DNA of 64,000 nucleotides. It comes from Adiantum capillus-veneris. Its lineage: Eukaryota; Streptophyta; Polypodiopsida; Polypodiales; Pteridaceae. The notes below the pieces were generated by a model. It did no database searches. It saw nothing but the letters and a program-made list of their open reading frames with translations, and was not told the DNA's origin. Positions within the stretch are counted from its first letter, which is position 1, and every line of letters starts with the position of its first letter. The stretch lies in the NCBI GenBank assembly GCA_014529385.2, contig CM043967.1, positions 128,067,182-128,131,181 on the forward strand, given 5' to 3'. Positions 46,344-58,300 of this stretch are shown here, one piece after another. The position numbers and the translations under genes were made by a program.

Positions 46344-47639
46344 CTCTCCATGGAGTTGTCTCTATTTGTAAGTTGCAGAGATGTCACCAAGAAGACAGTG
46401 GAAGAATCCACTAAACACATCTATATTTGAATCCATTTGGAGAAGTTGACCACCACCACCAAAGGATTCAAGAATGAAGAGTTGGAAACAACATGATCAC
46501 GATACCAACAATAAATGGTTTTTCACCACCGCTTTTCACTCTAAAATAATTGTACACATCTTTCCTTGATTTTACTAACTATCCAACTAAACCTATCAAG
46601 ACTATTTCTACTTTATTACCAGGTAAAAACGTGACAACCATGTGATGATCCAACTCTATACTGTTGACTCTTCTTCTACTATAAAATCACTCATTGTGTA
46701 AATAATTCACAAATTTATAATCTTTTATATGACTAACGCTGCACCTATGTAGTTGTACTTTTTCTCTCACTTTTTGTAATGACACAAAACACAACTATTA
46801 CCACTCGGGGCATGCGCACTATACAAGATGAAGCCTAGATTGCATCAAATAATGTCAATTTTGATTTACTTTGGGTATCTTTTAATAATTTAATTTCTCC
46901 CCTTCTTTTTATTTGATAATTTTCAATTAATTCTATACATTCTTTACCTCACATAGTTATAAGATTTCACACCATGTCCATTGATACCTATATTTACAAG
47001 CCAAAAATTTCTTTTAATTTGTCCCTCCATATCACAAGCTACACTTTGCAAATTGTACCATCTCACTCCCTACAAGTTTGGAAGCTAACCAATTGATAAG
47101 CTGCCAGATTGATCATTGGCTACTTACGTGGAGATTTTGTTTTGTTCTTAACTACATGTTATATGTTTTTCAATCTTCATGCTACTAATCAAGGCACAAA
47201 ATCCACTTTTAATTCTAATGTTAATAGATCATAAAGCTAATGGATAGTCACTATGTTTTGGGTCATGGTGTAATGCCCAAGCATATTTAAACATGATATC
47301 TAACATTTTAATGTATTTGAATAATTAATTTCCCTTCACATTGACACATTCATAATGCTTTCCATGATAGTCTCTTTGACCCTTTCGAGGACCCCTACCT
47401 AGACATCATATATATGAGGAACGACCTACACTCATTCATCAAGGTTGAATCTATGAAACAATGTCTTAATGTACTTTGTTTAGCACAAAGCACTACCTCC
47501 ATCAACTTGCTTAAACTACAAAATCCTATCTCCATAGAAGTCGCAATAGGCTTATAATTTTCAAGGTTGAATCTAGGAAACAATGGCTTAATATACTTTG
47601 TTTGGATCAAAGAACTACCTCCTTAAACTACATACACAA
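46344..47639. other. No recognisable gene; short duplicated block
   Basis: AT-rich. A block AAGGTTGAATCTA(T/G)GAAACAAT...TACTTTGTTT occurs twice (about 47438-47510 and 47561-47630). It may belong to the neighbouring decayed copia sequence. Confidence 0.4.
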
Positions 47640-48484
47640 ATACTAATGCAAAATCTAAAAAGAAGCATTCAAAATAGCCCTAAAATCACCAATATGTCCT
47701 TTATTGCTAGAGAGCAATGATGGTATTAACATAGAGCACGATGGTAAATCATACATCACCTACACTCTTAACATACCAAGTGATCTCAGTTGGTCTTTTC
47801 TAAAACCCATGTGTAGCCAACTTTCTTGTACAATAGCATGTTTGTTAGGCGGTGTTTTTGGGATTGGGCCTCTTTCAACAATATACCTACAAAACCATCC
47901 AATTTTACATCACCATGTTCACTCTCTATCACAAGCCTAAAGGTGGAGGCAAACGTTTGCATAAGAGTAGTATCAAGAATGATCTCAAAAATTGAAACTA
48001 GCTGCACATTGAGATATTTAAACCTCGTAAGAAATACATATGTTTCATCCTCCTTATGAAATAACCTTGGACTCTAGATCCTTATGCAAGAAAGAAGCTT
48101 TTGCCAAATTTGTACCCACATACAAAGAAGCTAGCCTATCACATGCCTATATTTTTGTTCTTACTATGATAAGGTTTGGATTGATGGAACATTTAATGGA
48201 AACCACAATCAATGCATGAGCATCTACATCTCTGGTATCGCAACATGTTGCCTACACAAGAGAGTAGGTTGAACAACTTTAGGAGTAGAACTACTAGTAC
48301 TTGCACAATCATCCACACATCCTATATTTATATAACTTGGTCTTATCTTGTAATCCTACAAAATATTCCAACTTTCCTTTGCAACAAGGACATGCTGCAT
48401 TAAGTATGATCAAAGTGGATAATTGTCTCCATTGAGTTTGTTCTTATCAAGCAACATCGAGAGAACACCATTATTATTAGCCAT
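47640..48484 (-). pseudogene. Decayed copia gag
   Basis: From the ATG at 48484 on the minus strand: LLDKNKLNGDNYPL, a TGA where Trp is usual, SYLMQHVLVAKESWNIL, then the copia gag order LASLYVGTNLAKASFLHKDL, QLVSIFEIILDTTLMQTF and DGFVGILLKEAQSQKHR across several stops. This is the classic copia gag opening. No protease, integrase or RT follows. Confidence 0.65.
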
Positions 48485-48810
48485 GGTCGATGGCTAACCT
48501 GATGTAAGAATTTCCTATATCAAACAAAAATTGCATAAGACCAAACTTTGTTATATAGCACAACTCATAAAAAACTACAAAATGCTGGTTTTGCAAAATT
48601 TTTACTGTCACAAAACATACACAAAAGGAAAAAATTGTAGGTGCAATACTACTAGTAGAGGAAACAGAGGTCAAAATGAGGCCACATAAAACAAATTTGA
48701 TAGCCCCAAGATCAAGGATCTTGTCCTACAAATGGTCATCAAAAATCCCCTCGATTGTAGAACATGAGCTAGAAGGGGCCTAACAATGTTGCTCTAGATG
48801 TTGAAGCTCA

Positions 48811-48821
48811 CTTTGATACCA
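48811..48821 (-). promoter_or_regulatory. Copia primer-binding site, decayed
   Basis: The minus strand reads TGGTATCAAAG, a common copia variant of the iMet primer site, about 330 bases before the gag ATG. The LTR would lie to the right, ending ...TTTTCA at about 48827. Confidence 0.45.
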
Positions 48822-49017
48822 ATTTTTGAAAATAGGAATGCATAAATGCATTATAAGAATCTTAAGAGCACACAACAAAGAAAATAGTACTATTGAGTGT
48901 ACCAATAAAGATAAATATTTCCCTAGAGTGATATGGGAAATCCTAAGTGTGTTACAAACATCACTGCCACAAGATGGTGATAACATCAATGAGTGTGAAA
49001 GAGCTACTATACTCATT

Positions 49018-49450
49018 AAACTAGATAAGAGGCACTGATGACACGATTGATAGTATTTTCACCAGGGAAATCCACAGGGGTAAACATTTCATGATGGGAT
49101 ATACATTACTTTATAGGAAACAATGTCAAAGTATGATATATGTGAATCTATAGACCATAAAGCATCAAGGACAAAATAGGTCATACTCAAATTGTACACT
49201 GAATTCCCATTTTCTTTCTTACACAACACTAATAGGTATGGTTTACTACCTTATAAACCCTTTTAACAAGATAAGAGGCATTGATGACATGATTGATCCC
49301 ACTAGGAGTAAACATCTTATGATGGGATATGCTTTTATTTATAGCAACAATGCCATAGTACGATGAATCCATAGGCATTTCCATGATCCATCAAGGAAAA
49401 AAGGGGTTGTACTAGAAATGTGGAGCAAATTCACATTTTCTTTCTTCCAC
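49018..49450. repeat. Direct repeat of about 190 bp, probably in copia LTR remains
   Basis: 49018-49215 and 49266-49450 share AGATAAGAGGCA(C/T)TGATGACA, ATGATGGGATAT and TTCTTTCTT blocks in the same order. The offset is about 248 bases. No coding. Confidence 0.65.
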
Positions 49451-50574
49451 AAAAGTAGTAGAGTTTGCATTAGAAGAAACATACGCAATGGCCACATTTT
49501 CCTCTTTCTTACGAGCCTATTTAACCTTTATCTTATGATCATTTGTCTTAAAATAATCTCATATCAACTTCTTCTTTCTTTCATCACTAGACGTCTTAGA
49601 ATTATTATTGTTTGAATAGGAAGTCGCTACCACAGACTTGCTATTTGAAGAATGAGCATTGAATGTTGCAACATTTAAAGTCCTCTTTTGAGTAGCTACA
49701 AATGTTTACCCACCAGCATGATGCAGAATCTTATTTTTGTACACTTGGTCTCTTGTACCATATATAGAGACAAGATCATCAAACTTTATAGCATGAGGTA
49801 TATTCTTCATTACAAATCACCATCAGGTTCTCTAAAAATTTGGAATTTGGCCAACTGGTGCTTTAGGATGGCCATCTGGCCCTTTGAAAATTTGAAAATT
49901 TTGTTATAAGTTCTGATTCCTAAAATCTACATATGGATTATTGAAATATATTATTCATGATTTTTTCAAAATAAAAAATTTATAATTTTTATTTGAAAAT
50001 TATGATACTTTTGAAATTTTTTTAAAATGGGAAAAAAATAAAATTTTGATTTGAAAAATGTAAAAAATCAAATTTTTTTTTGAGAATTCTAAAAATACAA
50101 ATTTATAATTTGAACTTTTGTTTTGGCATGAAATTTTGACAATCTAGAATTTTGGTCTAACTATAGAATTCTAACGTAGGAATTTTGATTCAAGATTTTT
50201 TATCTGAATTTTTTTCAAATTTTTGGTATGAAATTTTCGATTCTAAAAATGTCTCGTATACTCTCTAATTTTTTTTGATATTTCCCTTGTCCTTCTAGCC
50301 ATTTGAATTCCTGGAGTTTGAACCTTTGATCTTCTAATTTCTACTCCCTCTAGAATCTAGAATCTAACCTTCTAGCTGTCTGATTTGGCTATTTGATTTT
50401 TGAAATCTAGCCATGGTCTAGCTTCTTGGCCGTACTCTAATATGGTGGAATTAGAACTATTCACTTCCTTGCACAGTTCCCTTGAAAATCATGGTTTAAG
50501 GAGGGAATTACTTGGGTCTCATATAGTATGTTCACAATGTACCTTGACTTGAGCACAGATAGAGAAGTCGAATT
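49451..50574. other. Very AT-rich, no gene
   Basis: Simple AATTTTTGAAAATT-like sequence dominates 49900-50270. Nothing else recognised. Confidence 0.45.
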
Positions 50575-51618
50575 TCAATGGTTTCTTTGCTGACATTCAA
50601 CCTCACACATCCATGTTGAATTAGTACCGTTTTCTTCAGATCGTTCCACCAACAATGTACTCTTCATGAGAGTATTGTTATAACAAACTACCTTCTCATA
50701 ATCAAAGCCATCATTAGATTTCCTTCTGCTTGATCTAAAATCAAGATCCAGAGTCTTTATGGTATTTCGTATGAGATCCAATGAAAAAGCTTGCATGTCT
50801 GTAAGCATTTGCACTGAATACTTCTTGCTCCTTAACAAGTCTACTTCTTGCACCAAGTGGCTATCATTTACCATACTTGGCAATACCTCTAGTGAATGAT
50901 CAGACTCCTTAAAAACCATATGTACCTTCTAGAATATAGAATCAAGCTAAACAAAAGCATTCATATTCAGTGTTAATTTTGGTGGCATTTCATGTTCCAT
51001 TTGGACAACCATTACCTTGTCTGTGACTTCGCGCTTCTTAATCTTGGATCTCTCTTCTTTTGTCAACACTTCCACAACAAAATCTATCTCATCGTTAATA
51101 GATCTTATTGGAAGCTCACGGTGCTTTTGGAGCGTCATGCTCTTTGGTTCATCTTGATGATCTGATAGAATTGCAACCTCTTTTTGAGACTTGAAACTTG
51201 AAAATACTTGAATCAGATTTTTATAATCTGAGATTTTTTTCTTGAAGTTGCATATTTTAATCCATTTGGTTTTGTACACGCATGGAAATTCATTAAAGCT
51301 TGAAGAGCAAGATATGGACAATCCTCAGTAGCACAAACCTTGTGATCTCTCTTTTAACAATAACAACAAGTTTTATGCGGTTGGATGATTCAGAGCCAAG
51401 TTTGATGTCACTATTCCTTGACAGCATCCAAGATTGCCAAAACATTTATATATGAACAAGCAGAATACCTCTGAAGTGATCTCCAAGAATATCTTGGCAA
51501 GCAGTGATACTTTGAGTGGCATTTGAAGCAACAAAGCTGACTTTTTGAAATGGTTCAGATACAAAATCATCTCATTATTGAACAAGTTTGTGTTAATGTC
51601 CATTTGTGCAATGCACAT
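50575..51618 (-). pseudogene. Gag-like remnant
   Basis: Frames 51373-51618, 50947-51321 and 50575-50919 read in order on the minus strand. Between the first two is a zinc-knuckle-like CCYC, stop, KRDHKVCATEDC. The style recalls the gag of the fungal-type Ty3 element at 14-17 kb. No protease or RT follows, so the family is uncertain. Confidence 0.35.
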
Positions 51619-54600
51619 ATGAGAAATTAGTTGCCGTTCTCCAAGGAAAGGAATAATTTGTCACTTTTACCCCGGAAGTTGTGAGTGTAGGTCACAAGAA
51701 GCTCTATTTTTAAGCATAGTGATCACCAAATATAGAGGGTGACATCTGATTTTCTATAAATAGTTGAAGAACAAAAGATTTTGAAGCTTGGCATAGATTA
51801 ATGGATACAAACTCAAAGATTTTGAACTCAAAATAGCTTATGTGTGTTGAAGGTTGCCATAGCCAAGCTCTTAATCTTTACATATGAAACAAAAAGGTTA
51901 CATTCAAAGGTAAAATAAACTTCTCCCAAAAAAACTCTCTAAAGACTCTTACAAAAACCTCCATTTTATCCTTATGACTCAAGTTGAAGAAGAAACCCTT
52001 CCAATCCAAATTGGCAAAGCTAAAAGAAAAAAGGAAAAGCCTTTTGACCCCAACAAAATTTTTGTCTCTTTAGTGAAGCCTTCATTTAAAAAAAAAAAAT
52101 GAATCACTCTATTTCAAGTCTTTTATTGACTTGTAAGTGTCTCAGAGATCCCTCTAGAGTTGTATGCATTAGGAAATGGATTAATGACCTCCATTTGCAG
52201 CGTAATTTTATTTCCCTACAGGAGGCGAAGGTCAAAGGTCACATTTTGGACCTTAATTAATCCCCAGAGAATTAGCAAGTCTCACAAGTGGTTTTTCTGC
52301 AGGCAAAGGAGGGGAAGTATTGTGTATAGCTTCCAGCCTTGAACATCTGATCACAAACACTCTTTATGGAAAAACAGATCACTAGGTGGCTATTTCTTTC
52401 AACGAACCTCTTAACTACACTCTGGTTTGCATATATATATCTAGCTCGATCACTGAAAAGGTCTCAATCTGGTAGAAAATTAGTAACCTTCCTAACCCTC
52501 TTATGCTTGTAGGTGACTTGAATATGCTCACCTCTATAAAAGATAGATAGAAGTATATGGGCCAGGTCATTCAAGGGGAGGAAAACCAAATATGGAGATA
52601 GCTATATGGCAAGAATTGATGGATGTCCTAGAGGCTACTGGTTTTAGTTGGGCTAATAATCAATTGGGCAATTGTTTCAAATCTACAAGGTTGGATAGAT
52701 TACATGGTAGAAGAGTTGGTTCAAGAGCATTGGTTGGTCAATTGTAAAGTGGGTTTATCTTTGCTTCTATCTCACCAGAAACCTATGATTTTTGAGCTTC
52801 ATAAAGGTAAGCACAACTTCATATCTAGTTGGCCACATCTTGACAGCTCTTTGTTTAAACTTCCTTTTATTCAAGCTAAAGTCAGATCATTTTAATTCGG
52901 ACCTTTCTTCTCATGCGGATGCATTCATTGCATGGGATAAAGATGCTAAACAAACCCTAGATGCCCCAACTCAATTCAAGAATAAGGCCAGAGAAATTAG
53001 ATCTCACAGAAGAATGATGACTAGTAAGAAAATTGCTTTGCTTGAGGCTACGACCTTCACTGATTCTTCCTCCTTTGAGTTCATATCTTTAAAATGCAAA
53101 TTGAGGAAGGATGAGCTCCTAGAAGCCTAGGGCCCTTTCTTGGACCAGCGAGTTTTGGGCTGGGAAGATTGATAAACCTAGCCCTCGTATGAGGTGTAAA
53201 TATTTTCTTCCTTTGCTGCACAAGGAGGATGGAAATATCTTTAAAACTCATCAAGAAAATGTGGAAACTATCAATATTTTCCCTAGTTCCCCTCTAGGGA
53301 GCAAGGACATAACTAATGCCAGAGAAAAGATTGCTATTGTTAGAAAAGAAACAGTCCCTGCCCATGTCACAAAACTGCTGGAAAAGAGGGCGAGAATAAA
53401 GAAACTATGGGAAAGCTTAAGCATGGAAAAACTCTTGGACTTGATGGTATTTCCAATTAATTACTCATACAAAGAATTTTTGGCTCCCTTTCTCATGTTG
53501 GTCTGGCAAGAAGACTTGGCTCTTGGAGCTCTATCCCCATCAATTAATGCTTGTGTCATAGAACTACTCCATAAGAAGGGCGCAAGGGAGGAATTGTCAA
53601 ACTAGAGGCCTATTACATGACTGACTTTTGTATATAAGATTTTTTCTTTGAGCTTAGCAAGAAGATTAAGTCCCCTCATGGATCAGTTTATCGTGGAAGG
53701 AAAAAAAGGATTTATCAAATGAAGATACATCTTGGATACCATCATATCCATTTGGGATGCTAAATTGAACATGTTGAAGAGATAAACCAATACTTTATCT
53801 TCCTCAAGATTGATTTTGACAAGGCATATGATAGAATAGAGTGGGATTTCATTCTTGACAGCACGCAAGCTATGGGATGGGTAGAATATTCACTACGTAC
53901 TTTCTTCCCTTGTTTATTTCCTAGCTTGTTGGCAGCCATCACTGTAACAGCTGAACATAATCTTTACACTAGCAAGAAGATTTCTTTGGGGTTGCACTGG
54001 ATTTGTCAGTAGACTTCCTAAAGTGGCATGGTAGACATGTTGTAAGTCTAAATAGATTGGGGGATTGGACATTTTGAACCTTCAACACCTATCTAACAAA
54101 TTATCAAGAAAATGGATTTTGAGGGGGTCCACTTTTTTTTTATTTCTGCGCATTGCTGATTAAAAGAAATATCCAGAGTTTCCATTTGAAGAATTACAAG
54201 GCTAGGAATGGAAGGCTAGGAATGGACTAACCTTTGAAGGATTGATGGTTTCCAATGATAACTTCACCCCTAGGGGTTTTGACCTTGTGTGTAGGATTTG
54301 GAAAGCTTGGAACAACAAAAAAGCTGAATGGACTTCTCCGATGGAATGGTATTCTTGGAGTTCAAAACTCAGCTCTTACATCAATTTTAGATTTCTCGAG
54401 GGTGTGTTGACCTAGTCCTTGGCAAAACTCAGACAATGCAAAATGTCTCTATATGGTTTGGTTGGCAAGCAAAGCTCAATGGCTGGAGCTTATCCAGAAG
54501 GGCCCATAAATGTTTTAAGGTAGGATTGAAGAGCTGAAAGGATGTTTACAAGGAGGGGACTTGGATCTCCAAATGTAAGGACATAGGTCCTATGGGCAAG

Positions 54601-54724
54601 GCCACCGGCACAGCCGGACAATGTGTTATACGCTAGGGGGAGGCTATAAGATAGCACGGTTGGGTGGAGACTAGCACACGGATTACCACCGCCCTTTCAC
54701 TGGTATCAGAGCGCCTCAAGGTAG

Positions 54725-55820
54725 GTGGACTTTTACATCCTTTAGAGATTCCACAAGGTAAGTGGGAGAGTATCTCTATGGATTTTGTAGGAGGACTACC
54801 TACTACAGATCGCGGCCATGATGCCATTTGGGTAATTGTAGACCATCTCACAAAGATGGCTCGATTCATTCCCAGTAAGAGTACGATTAAGACACCAGAA
54901 TTAGCATGGCTATTTGTAGAGAATATATATAAACTCTACGGTCTTCCAGCTAGTATCATTAGTGACAGAGATCGAAAATCACTTCTGGAGAGCTGTGTTC
55001 CAAAAGTTGGAAACTAAACTTAATCTAAGTATGACTGATCATCCAGGAACGGATGGTCAAAAAGAAAGAGTTAGTCAAGTGCTAGAGGATATGCTACGAG
55101 CATACGTTAGCAAGAAGCAAACCAATTGGGAAGACTACTTACCTATATTGGAATTTGCTTATAATAGTTCAAAGCATGTGACTACATGGTTTAGTCCATT
55201 TATGCTTTTGTATGGATTTCAACCTAGATCACCCTTTACGGTGGGGTTGGCTAAGGAGAAGATACAACAAGCGAAGGATTTTCTCCAAGACCATTTTGAC
55301 ATGCTTTGAGTTGCTCGACAGAATGTTAAGCAAGCTCAAGATCGATATAAGAAGTACGCAGATGAGCATGATGTCTTGCTACTTTCGAAGAAGGAGACAA
55401 GGTTTTCCTCAAAGTTCCGGAGCATTCAGAAAGTCTGAAGACGGGAAAAGTTTCTAAACTTTCACCACGCTATTGTGGACCGTTTACCATTCTCAAACGT
55501 ATAGGTCAAGTGGCCTATAAGTTAGCTCTTCCAGAGCACTCACGAGTTCATCCTGTTTTTCATGTCCGTTTATGAAAACAACTAGGAAAAAATGATAATG
55601 TCATTGACACAGGTGTGTTGGTTGACCTTATCTCACCGCCAAGCATTCCTCATGAGCCAGAAAAGATTTTGGATTCTCATGAGCTTTGCACCAAACATCA
55701 TGTCAGACGACAGGTGTTGGTAAAATGGCTAGATAGACCTAAGAAGGTTCTACATGGGAGAATGTCTCCGCACTTAAGAAACGTTTTTCTACGTTCTTCG
55801 AGGACGAAAACGATTCTCCA

Positions 55821-55830
<10 letters not shown>
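54725..55830 (+). pseudogene. Integrase and pol tail of the mini-element
   Basis: The integrase core shows MDFVGGLPTTDRG (first Asp), SIISDRDRK (second Asp) and, after a frame change near 55000, GQKERVSQVLEDMLR (Glu). The C-terminal part follows with [20 protein letters not shown] and HPVFHVRL. The tail ATWENVSALKKRF just before the G run matches that at 34.4 kb. It cannot make a full integrase because the zinc domain is missing. Confidence 0.85.

Positions 55831-55859
<29 letters not shown>
55821..55859 (+). repeat. 39-base G homopolymer at the polypurine tract
   Basis: An uninterrupted G run between the pol tail and 3' LTR. It is most simply an expanded PPT; homopolymer length is prone to sequencing error. 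Confidence 0.85.
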
Positions 55860-55860
<1 letters not shown>

Positions 55861-56940
55861 AATGTAAGAACATGGGTCCTATGGGCAAGGCCACCGGCAC
55901 GGCCGGACAGTGTGTACACTAGGGGGAGACTATAAGATAGCACGGTTGGGTGGAGACTAGCACAAGCATTACCACCGCCCTTTCACCAAAACTCAGCTCT
56001 TACAACAATTTTAGATTTCTCAAGGGTGTGTTGACCTAGTCCTTAGCAAAATTTAGGCAATGCAAGTGTCTCACAATGCTACTTCAGGGGTTGTTCCTTC
56101 TCTTTGTTTAAGGTCTGCAGAACTATCTATGAATGTAAAGGGAACCTTGGCAAAATGGACGGTCAGCTAGTCGCAAATCTTAGGGGACTCGCTTGGAACA
56201 CAAGCAATGGAGCTACAAATGTCAATGTATATGGGCATTTCCTCTCTCCATTAAGCATAGTTTCTTGTTGTGGCTCTTTTTGCACCAGGGGGTCTGGATA
56301 GGATCAAAGGCTAAAGCCATTGGTGTATCTAATGGTATTGCACACTCATGTAAAGTCCATGAGGAAACCTTGTTTCACCTGTTCATCAACTATAAATATA
56401 ACACCCTTTTTGAAAGAGAATTCCAAGTGGCATGCTTTGTTGAGAATTCAAAGTTAACCTAGAGGTCTATCTTAATTGGTGAATGCAGGTACAAATATTC
56501 CTCTGTGGTGGACTTGTACGAGAGGAGCCCTTCTCTGGTAGATTTGGATTGAAAGGAACAAAGCAATTTTTGGAGATATCGTTTTTTTCATTCACCTTTC
56601 CCCGTTGATGTTGGCTTCAGAGGTGTAATGATGTAATTGGTTACTCATTCTTCTCAAGTTTCTTACTGTGATATCAAGAGTCTGCAAAAGGAGTTGAGAT
56701 GGCAAAGATGGAGGATTGCGTGTCTGTCTTTCTATGAGCTTAGGAGATTCAAGGTCGTTTTAAGTTATCTAATTTTCCCTGATGCTCCCTTTCTACTCAG
56801 GCTTCTCTCTTTTGGCCACGATATATTGCCCCTATCCTATCTTAGGCGGTTGTACTTTCTTTTTTCTCTAATCAATTCAATTGTTTTTCTCTATAAAAAA
56901 ACAAACCTCCATTTTATAGTTTCTCCTCCCTTCCATATTT

Positions 56941-57561
56941 GATGTCCGTGTGTCTGACCTTAGACCTTTTACATACTGAATAAAACCAATCTATTAAATC
57001 GAGTCCTAAGGTTACATGTCCTCTTCATATGCACGTGGCTTGTGAACACTCGTCTTTGGATGATTGGTCCTTGAGTTAAGATTTATCTTATGTACTTCGG
57101 GATTAGTACGACTTAGCTCTTGAGCTATTATTATCCATTGAGATTAATATAGAAGGGGACAGGTGCCGGCATTGTGGTTACTACTTATTATTAATATTCA
57201 TAATATACGTCCAACCCTCCGGGCTTGGAGGGGCCAGCGTTCGAAATTCAAAGCTCCAGAACTTCAGAAGAAAGTGCGGATCATTTGGAGCATGTGCCCG
57301 TGTTGTGGGTGGCATATCTCTATCTGTATGGATATATAGAGGCATATTATGATTAGAGCCGCCAACGAGCGATGATGCCAATTTTCAAACCATCGCCAAT
57401 AAAATATACATAATGGAATGCCCACGTAGAAGGAAGCAAGGATCACGATGATGATGATGGAGAGTTTGTTATTGCTGCGTTGGAGAAAATGCCAACAACT
57501 CAAGCTGCAATGCTGCATCGTGCACGCAGGCCAAACGAGAAAGATTATAGGATGCCAGCCT

Positions 57562-57607
<46 letters not shown>

Positions 57608-58144
57608 GCGTACCGACTTCTTGTGGTCCCCCTCCTCACTTAGGTGGTGGTCACACGAAGGATAGTTATCAGTTACCTTTTGTGATAACGATGCCTTTGT
57701 CTTCGTCACACATGGAAAACTATGCACTGGGTTTTGCAACTATGCCCAAATCGGCATAGTTGCAAAAGCTAAATATATATTGGCTTCCATATAAATAAAC
57801 TCATTTGTCAATAAGATTCCATGGAATCTTCGATTATTGTCCACTCTGCCTCCCTCTCGACATCTCCTCCACCCCCTACCCCTTAGTGTCACCATCGCTC
57901 ATTCTCTCCTTCCCTCGCCTACGATCACCTACTACATGCGCTTGCTTTGTGCATAGCACGCTGCCAAGGACAGGCCGCTCGCAGGTGCCCTGCATGGATA
58001 TATATATATATATATATATAGATAGATAGATAGATAGATAGAAAGAGAGAGAGAGAGAGAGAGAAGGCTCTACAAGAGTGAGCGCACAAACATGAGCCTT
58101 GAAGGCATGTGTTACACGAGAGAGAAAGTTTTGCTTGTGGATTG

Positions 58145-58218
<74 letters not shown>

Positions 58219-58300
58219 TTTTGTGTTTGTTAGTGAATTAAGAGAGGAGAACACGAGAGAATTCTCCACTTTTTTTCCAAAATGGGAACCTTGTTCCTCA
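56941..58300. repeat. Intergenic tract with compound microsatellites
   Basis: (CT)n at 57566-57604; (AT)n, GATA-type and (GA)n in succession at 57999-58064; (TG)n then (GA)n at 58148-58216. No gene recognised. Confidence 0.85.

Larger units (their letters stand above)
54574..55985 (+). mobile_element. 1.41-kb Ty3-derived mini-element with 123-126-bp LTRs
   Basis: LTRs 54574-54699 and 55863-55985 (both TGTAAG...CCCTTTCA), TSD CCAAA at 54569-54573 and 55986-55990, and primer site TGGTATCAGAGC at 54701. The interior starts at once with the integrase core and ends with a pol tail. Gag, protease, RT, RNase H and the integrase zinc domain are deleted. A 39-base G run (55821-55859) lies where the polypurine tract belongs, three bases before the 3' LTR. 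LTRs this short are unusual for Ty3; they include a TATAAG box. The LTRs differ by about eight substitutions and a 3-base indel. Confidence 0.92.
54361..56072. repeat. LINE segment of 86-89 bp on both sides of the mini-LTR element
   Basis: 54361-54449 and 55987-56072 share AAACTCAGCTCTTACA(T/A)CAA, GGGTGTGTTGACCTAGTCCT and more. The second copy begins within the TSD (CCAAA), so a LINE segment was duplicated and the retroelement sits at the junction of the repeat. Confidence 0.8.
52140..56940 (+). mobile_element. Decayed L1-type LINE split by a mini-LTR element
   Basis: Plus-strand remnants in plant L1 order: an endonuclease part (GDLNMLTSIKDR near 52510), RT with IDFDKAYDRIEWDFIL (about 53810-53860), a zf-RVT-like segment (ETLFHLFINYKY near 56370) and IWIERNKAIFGD near 56545. 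Dozens of stops and frame changes make it inactive. It is interrupted at 54569-55990 by the Ty3-derived element, which is therefore younger. Confidence 0.75.
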
